A stretch of 64,000 bases of DNA from Salegentibacter maritimus. GTDB lineage: Bacteria > Bacteroidota > Bacteroidia > Flavobacteriales > Flavobacteriaceae. A program made the translations under genes and the position numbers. Of this stretch, positions 16,716-25,781 are shown one piece after another. How positions within the stretch are numbered: the stretch's first letter is position 1; each line of letters opens with the position of its first letter. The stretch spans positions 1 to 64,000 of the forward strand of contig NZ_JAEHOK010000010.1 of NCBI RefSeq assembly GCF_016236915.1, given 5' to 3'. A model generated the notes under the pieces. The model ran no database searches. It had not been told where the DNA came from and saw only the letters and a list, made by a program, of their open reading frames with translations.

Positions 16716-16796
16716 ACTTTGTATGTTACTAACAGTTACCTGGCATTAAACTTTGTTTAGTACCTAAGAATTTTTCCGTAGCACTATTTATCACCT

Positions 16797-17654
16797 TTAT
16801 TTAGAAATCCATAATGGAATTTCTGGCCTTTCTCCAAAAAGTTCTTCGGTTACACTTCCTACTAAAAGATTTGAAATATTATTACTTCCTTTATCGGCAA
16901 CAATTAAAATATCAACCTTATTCTTTTTTGCGAATTCCAGTAAATTGCTGGCTATACTAGAATCCCTTCCGGGGATAATAAGTGAATTTATTCCCTCTTT
17001 ATTTGTTAGTTTACTTAGAAATTTTTCACTTTTTTGTTTGATATGTTTTTCAATTTTAGGCTCCATGGATTCCTTAGGAATATATGGTGAAAACTGCACC
17101 GGCACCGAATAAACATGGGCAGCAGTTATAGGCGATGATGTTGCTTCCCGAAGCATTTGTGCTATGTTGAATATCTTTTTAGACTCCCGGGAAAAATCTG
17201 TTCCTACCCAAATATTGTTTACTTGCGCAGAAAAATCTCTTGGAATGGACAAAATATCACACTTAAGCAGCCTAAGGAGTTTGCTGCTAACTATTCCTGT
17301 GCCTTTTGTTTTCTTTTTATTTCCAACAATAACCAAATCAATATAATATTTATTGGTAATATAATTGATTAGGGATTCAGTATAGGGGTCTTCAGAAATG
17401 AGGACTTCCCAATCTACTTTGCTGGTAAATAGGCTTTCTACTTTTTCATTAAGTTCATCCCCAATAATTTCATCGAGATTAATATCTTTTAATTGTTCCT
17501 GAAATAATGCGGTTATTTCGTACTTTTTTATGTTATGCACAAAATATACCTTTTCAACCTTTAAAGTCTCTGCCAGAAACGCGGCGTATTTGATAAGGGT
17601 ATTATCAATATCTGAAAGGTCTAAGGCAACCAGAATATTATTGAATTTCTCCAT
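16797..17654 (-). CDS. Two-domain universal stress protein (UspA family)
   Basis: A 285-residue tandem Usp protein. Domain 1 (about 1-142) starts KFNNILVALDLSDID and ends LLKCDILSIP; domain 2 (about 147-285) starts NNIWVGTDFS and has DILIVADKGSNNISNLLVGS, the nucleotide-binding loop region. It follows the BCCT carrier gene by 12 bp and is the last gene of the operon. Usp proteins next to osmolyte carriers are often thought to regulate the carrier or respond to salt stress; that is inference here. Confidence 0.92.
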   Translation of the reverse strand: MEKFNNILVALDLSDIDNTLIKYAAFLAETLKVEKVYFVHNIKKYEITALFQEQLKDINLDEIIGDELNEKVESLFTSKVDWEVLISEDPYTESLINYITNKYYIDLVIVGNKKKTKGTGIVSSKLLRLLKCDILSIPRDFSAQVNNIWVGTDFSRESKKIFNIAQMLREATSSPITAAHVYSVPVQFSPYIPKESMEPKIEKHIKQKSEKFLSKLTNKEGINSLIIPGRDSSIASNLLEFAKKNKVDILIVADKGSNNISNLLVGSVTEELFGERPEIPLWISK

Positions 17655-17666
17655 AATGCCTGTTTT

Positions 17667-19292
17667 TTAATGTTGTTCTTTGTTTTTATCTAAATTTCTT
17701 TTCTTCACAATCTCATTTACAATTTCTTCGTAGTTTTCCATCTCTTTTTGCTCTTTCTTTTCCTGCAGTTCTAAATGATCTTCTTTTAAACCTTTGTAAA
17801 GTGAATAGCACATTACCAGCAGAATAAAGGCAAAGGGGAGCCCTGTTACAATGGTGGCTGTTTGTAATGCCTGTAAACCACCGCCTATAAGTAAAACAGC
17901 GGCTACAGTACCTTCGGTCACGGCCCAAAATACACGTTGGCCTTTTGGGGCGTCTATTTTCCCTCCCGAAGTTAAACTATCAATTACCAATGAACCGGAG
18001 TCGGAAGAGGTAATAAAGAAACCTGCAATAAGAATAACGGCTACCACATTTATTACCATAGAAAGGGGGTAATCTTCAAAAAATACAAATAGAGCTGTGG
18101 CTATATCATCGTTAACGGCGTTTACAATGTTCATGTCACCACCTATGGCATCTTGTATTGCTACACTTCCAAAAGCCGACATCCAGAAGAATGTTACCAG
18201 GGAGGGAACAAGTAAAACACCTAATATAAACTCTCTTATGGTTCTTCCTTTAGAGATACGGGCAATAAACATTCCCACAAATGGAGACCATCCAATCCAC
18301 CAGCCCCAATAGAAAACAGTCGAGTCATTTTGCCAGGAAGTATTGGTAAAGGTTTCGCTCCAGGTAGAAATTTCAATAAAATTATATAAATAGCTGCCTG
18401 TATTTTCAACAAAAGATCTAAATATAAAAATGGTAGGGCCTAATATGAGTGCCAGACCTAATAAAATTAAAGCTACACGCATATTCCATTCGCTTAAAAA
18501 CTTTACTCCTTTATCTACACCTAGTACTACAGAAACCGTAGCTACCAGGGTAATTCCTGCAATTAAAATCACTTGAGTGGTAATCCCGCTGGGAATATTA
18601 AAAACATAAGCTAAACCTGAAGCAATTTGTTCTACTCCAAAACCAAGCGAAGTGGCCAGTCCAAAAAGAGTTGCCAAAACAGCAAAAATATCTATAGTAT
18701 CACCTATTTTTCCGTAAATTTTATCGCCTAAAAAAGGGTAAAAGATAGAGCGAATAGTTAACGGTAATCCTCTTGTATAGGTGAAGTATGCCAGGGCAAG
18801 ACCTACCAGGGCATAAGCTCCCCAGGCGTGAAAACCCCAGTGTAAAAATGTAAAGTTCATTGCTTCTTTAGCCGCGGCAACAGTACCGGCAGCTTCTCTT
18901 GGCGGTTCTGTAAAGTGCATAATGGGTTCTCCTACACTAAAAAATAGTAAGCCAATTCCCATTCCGGCACTAAATAACATAGCAAACCAGGATAGCACTT
19001 TAAATTCTGGTTTGGCTTTTTGTCCACCTATGCGCATCTTTCCAAAAGGACTAATTGCGAGATAGAAGAGGAAAATTAAAAATAAATTTACGCATAGTAT
19101 AAAAAACCAGTCGGCATTATTAGCCACGGTATTTTGGATGTTGGTAAAAGCACTTTCGGCTTTCTTTTCAAATACCAGGGTTAAAACTATACTTGCAATA
19201 ATGATAAAAGAGGAAATAAAGAAAACGGGTCCGTTTACTTCTAATCCAAAGATTGATTTTTTTTCATCGCTTCTTGTAACTTTTTTAGCCAT
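17667..19292 (-). CDS. BCCT family betaine/carnitine/choline-type transporter
   Basis: A 541-residue, 12-helix secondary transporter for quaternary ammonium osmolytes. Diagnostic stretches are SAGMGIGLLFFSVGEPIMHF, HWGFHAWGAYALVGLALAYF and VFYWGWWIGWSPFVGMFIAR; the last includes the Trp-rich substrate-site helix. The C-terminal tail is charged (EEIVNEIVKKRNLDKNKEQH), as in osmosensing members. It sits between an outer-membrane barrel gene and a Usp gene with gaps of only 23 and 12 bp. The precise substrate cannot be fixed. Confidence 0.95.
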   Translation of the reverse strand: MAKKVTRSDEKKSIFGLEVNGPVFFISSFIIIASIVLTLVFEKKAESAFTNIQNTVANNADWFFILCVNLFLIFLFYLAISPFGKMRIGGQKAKPEFKVLSWFAMLFSAGMGIGLLFFSVGEPIMHFTEPPREAAGTVAAAKEAMNFTFLHWGFHAWGAYALVGLALAYFTYTRGLPLTIRSIFYPFLGDKIYGKIGDTIDIFAVLATLFGLATSLGFGVEQIASGLAYVFNIPSGITTQVILIAGITLVATVSVVLGVDKGVKFLSEWNMRVALILLGLALILGPTIFIFRSFVENTGSYLYNFIEISTWSETFTNTSWQNDSTVFYWGWWIGWSPFVGMFIARISKGRTIREFILGVLLVPSLVTFFWMSAFGSVAIQDAIGGDMNIVNAVNDDIATALFVFFEDYPLSMVINVVAVILIAGFFITSSDSGSLVIDSLTSGGKIDAPKGQRVFWAVTEGTVAAVLLIGGGLQALQTATIVTGLPFAFILLVMCYSLYKGLKEDHLELQEKKEQKEMENYEEIVNEIVKKRNLDKNKEQH

Positions 19293-19315
19293 ATAATTGG
19301 TTTTCAGAAATTAAA

Positions 19316-20470
19316 TTAAAAATAGTAGCCTATATTTATATTGAATCTTGCTTCCCATTTAGCATCGGAAACGCCTGCTGCAAAATCATCTACAAAATCG
19401 CCTCCCAACCAGGAATGGTTATAACCTGCTGCATAATCAATATAGGTATAAACCTGGCCGGCGGTAACCAAAACACCCGTAACGTTCATATAGGAATCGG
19501 TAAAATTCTTATGATGTTTTTGCATATACCCAAAATCATTATAGAATTCCAGGTTTGAAATAGGGCCCAGGTTAACAGGTACATTTCTTGAAATTGCCAG
19601 GGAATACAGGTTAAAATCGGCGGCAACCTGGTATGGAGCGCCGTAAGCTCCAAAAGCCAGGGCATCTCTACTTTCTCCTTCAGCGTTTTCGGGATTATGT
19701 GACGCTGTTAGTGCCTGTGCTTTTAAATTCCATCGATTTTGCGTTATCTCATAATGCGCAGCCAGGCCATAATGGTTTCCTGTTTTTTTGGTGTCTAAAT
19801 TATAAAGACCGCCATATTGCCCCGAAACTCCCAGTCGGTTTGCTGCTTTCTCGCCAAATTTGTAAACAAATTTTCCGTTAAATTGGTTTATTTCCTTGTT
19901 TCTTCCTACAACATCATAAGAATAGCGGCTGGTAGAAGATTCGGTATTACTTCCAAATTGTAATTCTTCTGCACCTTTAAAGAATGCTAAATGATATTCA
20001 TATTTTTTACCGGCGTGAATATATTTTACACCCATATCGTGGTCATCCTCAAGGCCTACATAATAGGTGAGATTAAAAAACCAATTGTGGGAGTTATATT
20101 GTTGAATGCCAAATGGTACCTGGGTTAACCCAATTTGTATTTCGTCTAAATCGTTAAATTTATAACCCATCCAGCCTTGTTTCATCACACCACCTCCAAA
20201 AGCATCTGAATACAAACGATATTCAGCATTTAGATAAATTCCTTTATACTTTGCATTAAAATTTATTCTGAATATATCATATCCAAAATCTCCACCGCGA
20301 GCTTTTTGGCCAGATTTCCAGGAAGATAGGTTGTAATTGTATCGTAGGGCACCACCCACAGAAATTTCGGGTTCTTCCTGCGCAGATAAAGGAGCTATTA
20401 TAAAAAAACAAAAAATAGCTAATACTGAATTGGAAGAGAAGAAACTCTCTAACATTCGTTGGGTTTTCAT
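19316..20470 (-). CDS. Outer-membrane beta-barrel (porin-like) protein
   Basis: A barrel protein of about 384 residues with a signal peptide. I start at 20470 (MKTQRMLESFF) because the ten residues before it are polar and precede a normal signal sequence ending in LSAQ. The sequence alternates aromatic strands (YNYNLSSW, VFGIQQYN-type turns) and ends with the hydrophobic strand INIGYYF, a typical insertion signal. It is probably a porin that lets osmolytes reach the co-transcribed BCCT carrier 23 bp downstream; substrate inferred from context only. Confidence 0.75.
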   Translation of the reverse strand: MKTQRMLESFFSSNSVLAIFCFFIIAPLSAQEEPEISVGGALRYNYNLSSWKSGQKARGGDFGYDIFRINFNAKYKGIYLNAEYRLYSDAFGGGVMKQGWMGYKFNDLDEIQIGLTQVPFGIQQYNSHNWFFNLTYYVGLEDDHDMGVKYIHAGKKYEYHLAFFKGAEELQFGSNTESSTSRYSYDVVGRNKEINQFNGKFVYKFGEKAANRLGVSGQYGGLYNLDTKKTGNHYGLAAHYEITQNRWNLKAQALTASHNPENAEGESRDALAFGAYGAPYQVAADFNLYSLAISRNVPVNLGPISNLEFYNDFGYMQKHHKNFTDSYMNVTGVLVTAGQVYTYIDYAAGYNHSWLGGDFVDDFAAGVSDAKWEARFNINIGYYF

Positions 20471-20783
20471 TAAGGTTATTTTTGCTTGGTTTGGCATCAA
20501 ATTAACTTAAATTAAAATGAAAACTCCTAATAACCAATTAGATTAACTTTTATTTAATTTAATAAAAGTACAGTTAAGATAGCTATGGGTTTTGTTTAAC
20601 CAATCATCGCTACTTAATCTTTCGGGGCTTGCCTTAGAGGATTTATTTGTAAAAGAAAGACTTATATTCCAAATTGAAGGTTGGAAATCATTTTATAATA
20701 TATCTTATGGCTTTATTACTATAACAAGCCGGGAAAGTTGTTTTAATAATTTTTATAGCAAATAAATTCCGGCAAATTTTAGA

Positions 20784-21602
20784 TTATAATTTATTGACCG
20801 TCTTCCTTATAGCTACCAGGTTACTTAAAAGTTTTTCCAGGTGTTTAAGATCTAACATGTTGGCACCGTCGCTTTTAGCATTGGCAGGATCAAAATGAGT
20901 CTCAATAAATAAGCCGTCTACATTATTTACCACTCCTGCGCGGGCAATGGTTTCAATCATATCCGGTCTTCCACCGGTAACGCCACTGCTTTGGTTGGGT
21001 TGTTGTAAAGAATGGGTAACATCTAAAACAGTAGGAGCAAACTCTCGCATGGTGGGGATTCCCCTAAAATCTACGATCATATCCTGGTAGCCAAACATGG
21101 TTCCGCGGTCGGTAATCATAACCTGTTCATTATTGCAGTCGGTAACTTTTGTTGCCGCGTGCTTCATACTTTCAGGACTCATAAATTGCCCTTTTTTCAA
21201 ATTGACTACTTTTCCGGTTTCTGCAGCGGCCACAACCAAATCTGTTTGCCTTACCAGAAAAGCCGGAATTTGAAGCACATCTACATATTCGGCAGCTAAT
21301 TTCGCATCACTAATCTCGTGAATATCAGTGATAGTTGGGATTTGAAAAGTTTCAGAAACTTTTCGTAAAATTTTTAAAGCTTTTTCATCGCCAATTCCGG
21401 TAAAACTATCAATTCTGCTGCGGTTTGCCTTTTTAAAAGATCCTTTAAAAACGTAAGGAATTTCCAGCTTATCAGTAATTTTCACCACCTTTTCGGCAAT
21501 TCTTAGTGCCATTTCTTCGCCTTCTATGGCGCATGGCCCGGCAAGTAAAAAGAAATTATTGGAGTCTATATGTTTTAACTGCGGGATTTTGTCAAGTTTC
21601 AT
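20784..21602 (-). CDS. kdsA: 3-deoxy-8-phosphooctulonate (KDO-8-P) synthase
   Basis: Condenses phosphoenolpyruvate with arabinose 5-phosphate to KDO-8-phosphate, the first committed step to the KDO of lipopolysaccharide. The 272-residue cytoplasmic TIM barrel shows LLAGPCAIEGEEMA, FKGSFKKANRSRIDSFTG and VTGGRPDMIETIARAG, with the C-terminal HFDPANAKSDGANML. The Asn in KKANRS with the Cys in GPC may hint at the metal class but does not settle it. It is a single gene with no other LPS gene nearby. Confidence 0.97.
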   Translation of the reverse strand: MKLDKIPQLKHIDSNNFFLLAGPCAIEGEEMALRIAEKVVKITDKLEIPYVFKGSFKKANRSRIDSFTGIGDEKALKILRKVSETFQIPTITDIHEISDAKLAAEYVDVLQIPAFLVRQTDLVVAAAETGKVVNLKKGQFMSPESMKHAATKVTDCNNEQVMITDRGTMFGYQDMIVDFRGIPTMREFAPTVLDVTHSLQQPNQSSGVTGGRPDMIETIARAGVVNNVDGLFIETHFDPANAKSDGANMLDLKHLEKLLSNLVAIRKTVNKL

Positions 21603-21748
21603 AAAAAAAGAATTGGTTTTGCAAATATAGTGGAATTAAGCGGTAGGAGCAATTCAAAAAATACGCGTTTTCCCGAGTGAATTTAATTGACTGAACTTGA
21701 ACTAAAAACGAATTTTTATTGTAATTTTCTATGTTAATTTTTTAAACT

Positions 21749-22234
21749 ATGGAACTTCAAAACATCCTTATATCAGAGCTGCAGCACGAAGTGGTGCTTA
21801 CCGAGAAATTTTTAAAAAGAATACCTGAAGATAAGATGGGTTGGCGACCACATAAAAAGTCTATGTCTATAAGGCAACTTGCCAATCACCTTGCTGAAAT
21901 TCCCAGTTGGATTACCGGAACTATGGAAATGGACGATATGGATTTGTCAGGCTACAAAGCTCCAGATTTTGGGACTGTAGAAGAAATTCTAGAAGTTTTG
22001 CAAAATAATACTGCAGAAGCTGAAGCCTCTTTACGTAAACCGGACAAAGAATACGAAAAGAATTGGAAAATGATTCAGGATGGGAAAGTTTTAATGGATA
22101 TGCCAAAATATAGTGTGCTAAGAATGATGGTGTTTAACCAATTGCCCCACCACCGAGCGCAATTAGGGGTGTATTTTAGACTTTTAGATATTCCCGTGCC
22201 GGCTACCTATGGCCCATCGGCTGATGAAAGTTAA
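21749..22234 (+). CDS. DinB family protein
   Basis: A 161-residue four-helix-bundle protein of the DinB superfamily, a group that includes metal-dependent thiol transferases and many uncharacterised members. Likely metal-binding histidines are in HEVVLTEK, RQLANHLAEIPSW and NQLPHHRAQLGVYFRL. The C-terminal motif IPVPATYGPSADE is typical of flavobacterial members. It stands alone between kdsA (divergent) and typA, and its substrate is unknown. Confidence 0.88.
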   Translation: MELQNILISELQHEVVLTEKFLKRIPEDKMGWRPHKKSMSIRQLANHLAEIPSWITGTMEMDDMDLSGYKAPDFGTVEEILEVLQNNTAEAEASLRKPDKEYEKNWKMIQDGKVLMDMPKYSVLRMMVFNQLPHHRAQLGVYFRLLDIPVPATYGPSADES

Positions 22235-22338
22235 AGACTGGTTTTAAACCCTGTACTTTCAGAAAAAAAATGGCTGGTATTAGGGAATAATTTAGTAATT
22301 GTTACACAACCAGGCGTTTCCTGTTAAATGCAATAATA

Positions 22339-22467
22339 ATGGTGTCTGTCACCGTTTTCTTTATTTACCAGAGACCCGAAGAACCTCTATTGGCTATAGG
22401 TTTTGGGACAATTTCTGTGATCTATTTTGCCTTTTTCTTTTGCAGAAAAATGAAAGCCAATTCCTAA
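22339..22467 (+). pseudogene. Possible small membrane-protein remnant
   Basis: A 42-codon frame reads MVSVTVFFIYQRPEEPLLAI and continues with a second hydrophobic stretch, GFGTISVIYFAFFFCRK, a plausible helix-turn-helix of membrane spans. The same frame is open upstream (RRFLLNAII) back to a stop near 22290. No start site or promoter is convincing, so it may be a decayed gene or chance. Confidence 0.25.
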
Positions 22468-22574
22468 TTATAGGATACCTGTTTTTAAATGAAGCTTTGA
22501 TTTACAGTTGGTTTGCTATTAAATATTTTATTTGAATAAGTGGTGTAAGTTAATTATATCTTTAAAAATTGCCG

Positions 22575-22582
22575 TACATTTG
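22575..22582 (+). promoter_or_regulatory. -7 box TACATTTG of typA
   Basis: A TANNTTTG match 26 bases before the ATG at 22608. It excludes the upstream in-frame start at 22569, which would lie before the transcription start. Confidence 0.6.
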
Positions 22583-22607
22583 CAGCCTTAAAAAATTAGG
22601 CGCTTAT

Positions 22608-24407
22608 ATGACAGCTATCAAAAACATCGCGATTATCGCACACGTAGACCATGGTAAAACTACCCTGGTAGACAAAATTATGTACCACTGCCGTTTATTT
22701 CGGGAAAATCAAAATACAGGAGATCTTATTCTTGATAATAACGATCAGGAAAGGGAGCGTGGTATTACCATTACTTCTAAAAACGTATCTGTAGTTTATA
22801 AAGACACTAAAATTAATATTATTGATACTCCCGGTCACGCCGATTTTGGTGGAGAAGTAGAGCGGGTTTTGAATATGGCCGATGGGGTTTTACTTTTAGT
22901 AGATGCTTTTGAAGGCCCAATGCCACAAACACGTTTTGTTTTACAAAAAGCTATTGATTTAGGTTTAAAACCTTGTGTGGTGGTGAATAAAGTAGATAAG
23001 CCTAATTGTACGCCAGATGAGGTACACGAAAAGGTTTTTGATTTAATGTTTGAATTGGGGGCTGAAGAATGGCAGCTTGATTTTCCAGCGGTTTATGGTT
23101 CTGCCTTAAACAATTGGATGAGCAACGATCCAAATGATAAAACAGAAAATATAGAGCCACTTCTTGATATGGTTTTGGAACATATTCCATCACCGAAGAT
23201 CGAGGAAGGAACACCCCAAATGCTTATTACTTCTTTAGACTTTTCTTCTTTTACCGGAAGAATTGCTATTGGAAGATTGCAAAGAGGAGAATTAAAAGAA
23301 GGAATGCAGGTTTCGCTTGTAAAGCGTGACGGTAGCCTTAAAAAAACAAAAATTAAAGAACTATTTACTTTTGAAGGTCTTGGCCGTAAAAAAGTAGAAG
23401 CAGTTCAACCAGGTGATATTTGTGCTTTGGTTGGTCTGGAAGGATTTGAAATTGGTGACACTGTTGCTGATTTTGAGAACCCTGAAGGTCTTGAATCTAT
23501 TGCTATCGATGAGCCTACAATGAGTATGCTTTTTACCATTAACGATTCGCCTTTCTTTGGGAAAGATGGGAAATTTGTAACTTCAAGACATATTAAAGAA
23601 AGACTTACCAAGGAGTTAGAAAAAAATCTTGCATTAAGAGTCGAGGAAACCGATAGTGCCGATAAGTTTTTGGTTTATGGACGTGGGGTAATGCACCTTT
23701 CGGTTTTAATAGAAACTATGAGAAGGGAAGGTTATGAGCTTCAAATTGGTCAGCCACAGGTTATTATCAAAGAAATTGATGGTGAGAAATGTGAGCCTAT
23801 AGAAGAGTTAACTATAGATTTACCTGAAGAAGTTTCAGGGAAAGCTGTAGAGATGGTAACCACAAGAAAGGGCGAAATGCTTAGCATGGAAACCCGTGGC
23901 GAACGAATGATTATTCAGTTTATGATTCCATCTAGAGGAATTATAGGTTTGCGTAACCAATTGCTTACTGCTACTGCGGGTGAGGCAATTATGGCACATA
24001 GGTTTAAAGAATATCAACCATTAAAAGGTGGAATTCCAGAACGTCTTAATGGTTCTTTAATTTCTATGGAACGCGGAAAAGCAATTCCTTATTCTATAGA
24101 TAAACTTCAGGATAGAGGTAAGTTTTTCGTAGATCCGGGAGAAGAAATTTATGAAGGGCAGGTAATTGGTGAGAACTCCCGCCAGGATGATATGGCTGTG
24201 AATATTACCAAAACCAAGAAACTTTCCAATGTGCGCTCTGCCGGTGCAGACGATAAAGCGAAGATTGTTCCTGCAAGAAAGTTTTCTTTAGAAGAAGCTT
24301 TAGAATATATTCAAAAAGATGAGTATGTAGAAGTAACTCCCAGTCATTTAAGATTGCGTAAAATTTATCTTACCGAAAACGAACGTAAGAGAAACAAAAT
24401 AGTATAA
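22608..24407 (+). CDS. typA: Translational GTPase TypA/BipA
   Basis: A 599-residue ribosome-binding GTPase that helps large-subunit assembly under stress. G1 is AHVDHGKTT, the switch region has RERGITITSKN, G3 is DTPGHADFGGE and G4 is NKVDKP. Domains II and III and the BipA-specific C-terminal domain (PSRGIIGLRNQLLTATAGEA) follow. I start at 22608 because the -7 box at 22575-22582 lies inside the longer frame. It ends at a large terminator-like inverted repeat. Confidence 0.97.
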   Translation: MTAIKNIAIIAHVDHGKTTLVDKIMYHCRLFRENQNTGDLILDNNDQERERGITITSKNVSVVYKDTKINIIDTPGHADFGGEVERVLNMADGVLLLVDAFEGPMPQTRFVLQKAIDLGLKPCVVVNKVDKPNCTPDEVHEKVFDLMFELGAEEWQLDFPAVYGSALNNWMSNDPNDKTENIEPLLDMVLEHIPSPKIEEGTPQMLITSLDFSSFTGRIAIGRLQRGELKEGMQVSLVKRDGSLKKTKIKELFTFEGLGRKKVEAVQPGDICALVGLEGFEIGDTVADFENPEGLESIAIDEPTMSMLFTINDSPFFGKDGKFVTSRHIKERLTKELEKNLALRVEETDSADKFLVYGRGVMHLSVLIETMRREGYELQIGQPQVIIKEIDGEKCEPIEELTIDLPEEVSGKAVEMVTTRKGEMLSMETRGERMIIQFMIPSRGIIGLRNQLLTATAGEAIMAHRFKEYQPLKGGIPERLNGSLISMERGKAIPYSIDKLQDRGKFFVDPGEEIYEGQVIGENSRQDDMAVNITKTKKLSNVRSAGADDKAKIVPARKFSLEEALEYIQKDEYVEVTPSHLRLRKIYLTENERKRNKIV

Positions 24408-24419
24408 TTATCTGGTAGT

Positions 24420-24547
24420 AAAGAGTTTGTTTAAAAATTTTCAATAATCGTTATTCTAAATTTAATACCTTAGAAGCTGAAACATGCCCACCTGAAAGCT
24501 TGGGCAGGTTCAGGTTGACGTTTAAAGAACTTTTAAACAAACTCTTT
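24420..24547 (+). terminator. typA terminator with a REP-like sequence in its loop
   Basis: AAAGAGTTTGTTTAAAA (24420-24436) pairs perfectly with TTTTAAACAAACTCTTT (24531-24547) and is followed by T residues. The 94-bp loop contains a sequence (about 24455-24520, ending GGTTCAGGTTGACG) related to the REP-like palindromes at 34.9 and 45.3 kb. Confidence 0.65.
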
Positions 24548-24552
24548 TTTAT

Positions 24553-24813
24553 ATGGAATTTTTAGGGATTAGTCTTACAGAGTGGATTGGTTATCTTTCT
24601 TCCTTTTTTATTGCTATTTCTTTCTTTATGAAAAATATCATAAAGCTTAGAATTATAAATACACTGGGCTGTATTTTATTTGTTATCTATGGAATTTTAA
24701 TAAAATCCTGGCCTGTAATTATTGCCAATGGTATAATTGTTTTTGTAAACTTTTATTACCTCGTTATAGATAGAAGGCCGGAAAGGCTTAAAGAAGATGA
24801 GGTGAAACCTTAA
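24553..24813 (+). CDS. Small three-helix membrane protein (YgjV-like)
   Basis: An 86-residue protein with three hydrophobic helices (about 10-28, 34-50, 54-72) and the motif LRIINTLGCILFVIYG, reminiscent of YgjV/SemiSWEET-type half transporters. The charged C-terminal tail is RRPERLKEDEVKP. Its start is 6 bp after the typA terminator stem. Transport function is only suggested by fold resemblance. Confidence 0.7.
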   Translation: MEFLGISLTEWIGYLSSFFIAISFFMKNIIKLRIINTLGCILFVIYGILIKSWPVIIANGIIVFVNFYYLVIDRRPERLKEDEVKP

Positions 24814-24937
24814 TCGCCTACTTTTGTAACGTAGAATTTAAGATTTTTTAAAATTGCTCTATTTATTATTTATGGAGCCTTTCTTAATTAGGGTTTAATA
24901 GAACATCAATATATTCCCTCTCTGATTTTAGGTAAGC

Positions 24938-25621
24938 TTAAACCGATTTTTGAACCACTTCAAAAACGCGCTGTCCATCACATTTTAAAGTCTTGGAAGG
25001 ATATTTTAATAGTAGCGCATAATCATGCGTGGCCATAAGAATAGTTTTTCCGTTTTTGCTTATATCCTGAAGTACCTCCATTACTTCCACCGAGGTTTGC
25101 GGATCGAGGTTCCCGGTAGGTTCATCGGCAAGAATAAGCTCGGGATCATTTAAAAGCGCTCGAGCAATAGCTACTCGCTGCTGCTCGCCTCCAGATAACT
25201 GATAAGGATATTTAAAGCCTTTAGATTTCATTCCTACTTTATCCAAAACTTCATCTATTTTATGATCCATAGCTTTTTTGTCTTTCCAGCCGGTGGCCTT
25301 CAGAACAAAAAGCAGGTTGTCTTTTACATTTCTATCGGTTAAAAGCTTGAAATCCTGAAAAACCACACCCAGTTTTCTTCTAAGAAAAGGAATATCTTTT
25401 TCTTTAAGTGTTCGCAAATTAAAATCAACAATATTCCCTTCACCTTCGGTAAGTGGTAAATCTCCGTAAAGTGTTTTCATAAAACTACTTTTCCCTGTAC
25501 CGGTCTTACCAATAAGGTAAACGAAATCACCTTTATTGATTTCTACATCAACTTCAGATAAAATTAGGCTTTCACGCTGATAAATGGCAGCATTTTTTAA
25601 TTCCAGGACGGTATTAGACAT
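24938..25621 (-). CDS. ftsE: Cell-division ABC ATPase FtsE
   Basis: A 227-residue ATPase that with FtsX controls septal peptidoglycan hydrolases. Walker A is GKTGTGKSS, the Q-loop is VFQDFKLL, the signature is [15 protein letters not shown], Walker B is [12 protein letters not shown] and the switch His is in MATHDYALL. FtsE-like features include the DRNVKDNL segment. No ftsX is adjacent, as is common in Bacteroidota. It is divergent from the TPR protein gene (160 bp between starts). Confidence 0.9.
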   Translation of the reverse strand: MSNTVLELKNAAIYQRESLILSEVDVEINKGDFVYLIGKTGTGKSSFMKTLYGDLPLTEGEGNIVDFNLRTLKEKDIPFLRRKLGVVFQDFKLLTDRNVKDNLLFVLKATGWKDKKAMDHKIDEVLDKVGMKSKGFKYPYQLSGGEQQRVAIARALLNDPELILADEPTGNLDPQTSVEVMEVLQDISKNGKTILMATHDYALLLKYPSKTLKCDGQRVFEVVQKSV

Positions 25622-25749
25622 AAAAATCTAGGCTTTGTTTGGGTTAAAAATATAGGTAAATATACATTTTTCAAAAGCTGCCGGTTCACTTTTTTTTACA
25701 TTAACATAATTATCACTTTATATGGGCGTTAATAAAGGAAGGTTTAAAT

Positions 25750-25757
25750 TATCTTTG
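25750..25757 (+). promoter_or_regulatory. -7 box TATCTTTG of the TPR–barrel operon
   Basis: Matches TANNTTTG, 25 bases before the ATG at 25782. Confidence 0.5.
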
Positions 25758-25781
25758 AATCATCAACTTAAATATTTATAA

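Noticed and set aside
22299-22535. 78-codon frame before typA
   Set aside because: Its composition looks random, and a more plausible hydrophobic frame (22339-22467) overlaps it in another phase; no promoter or family match.
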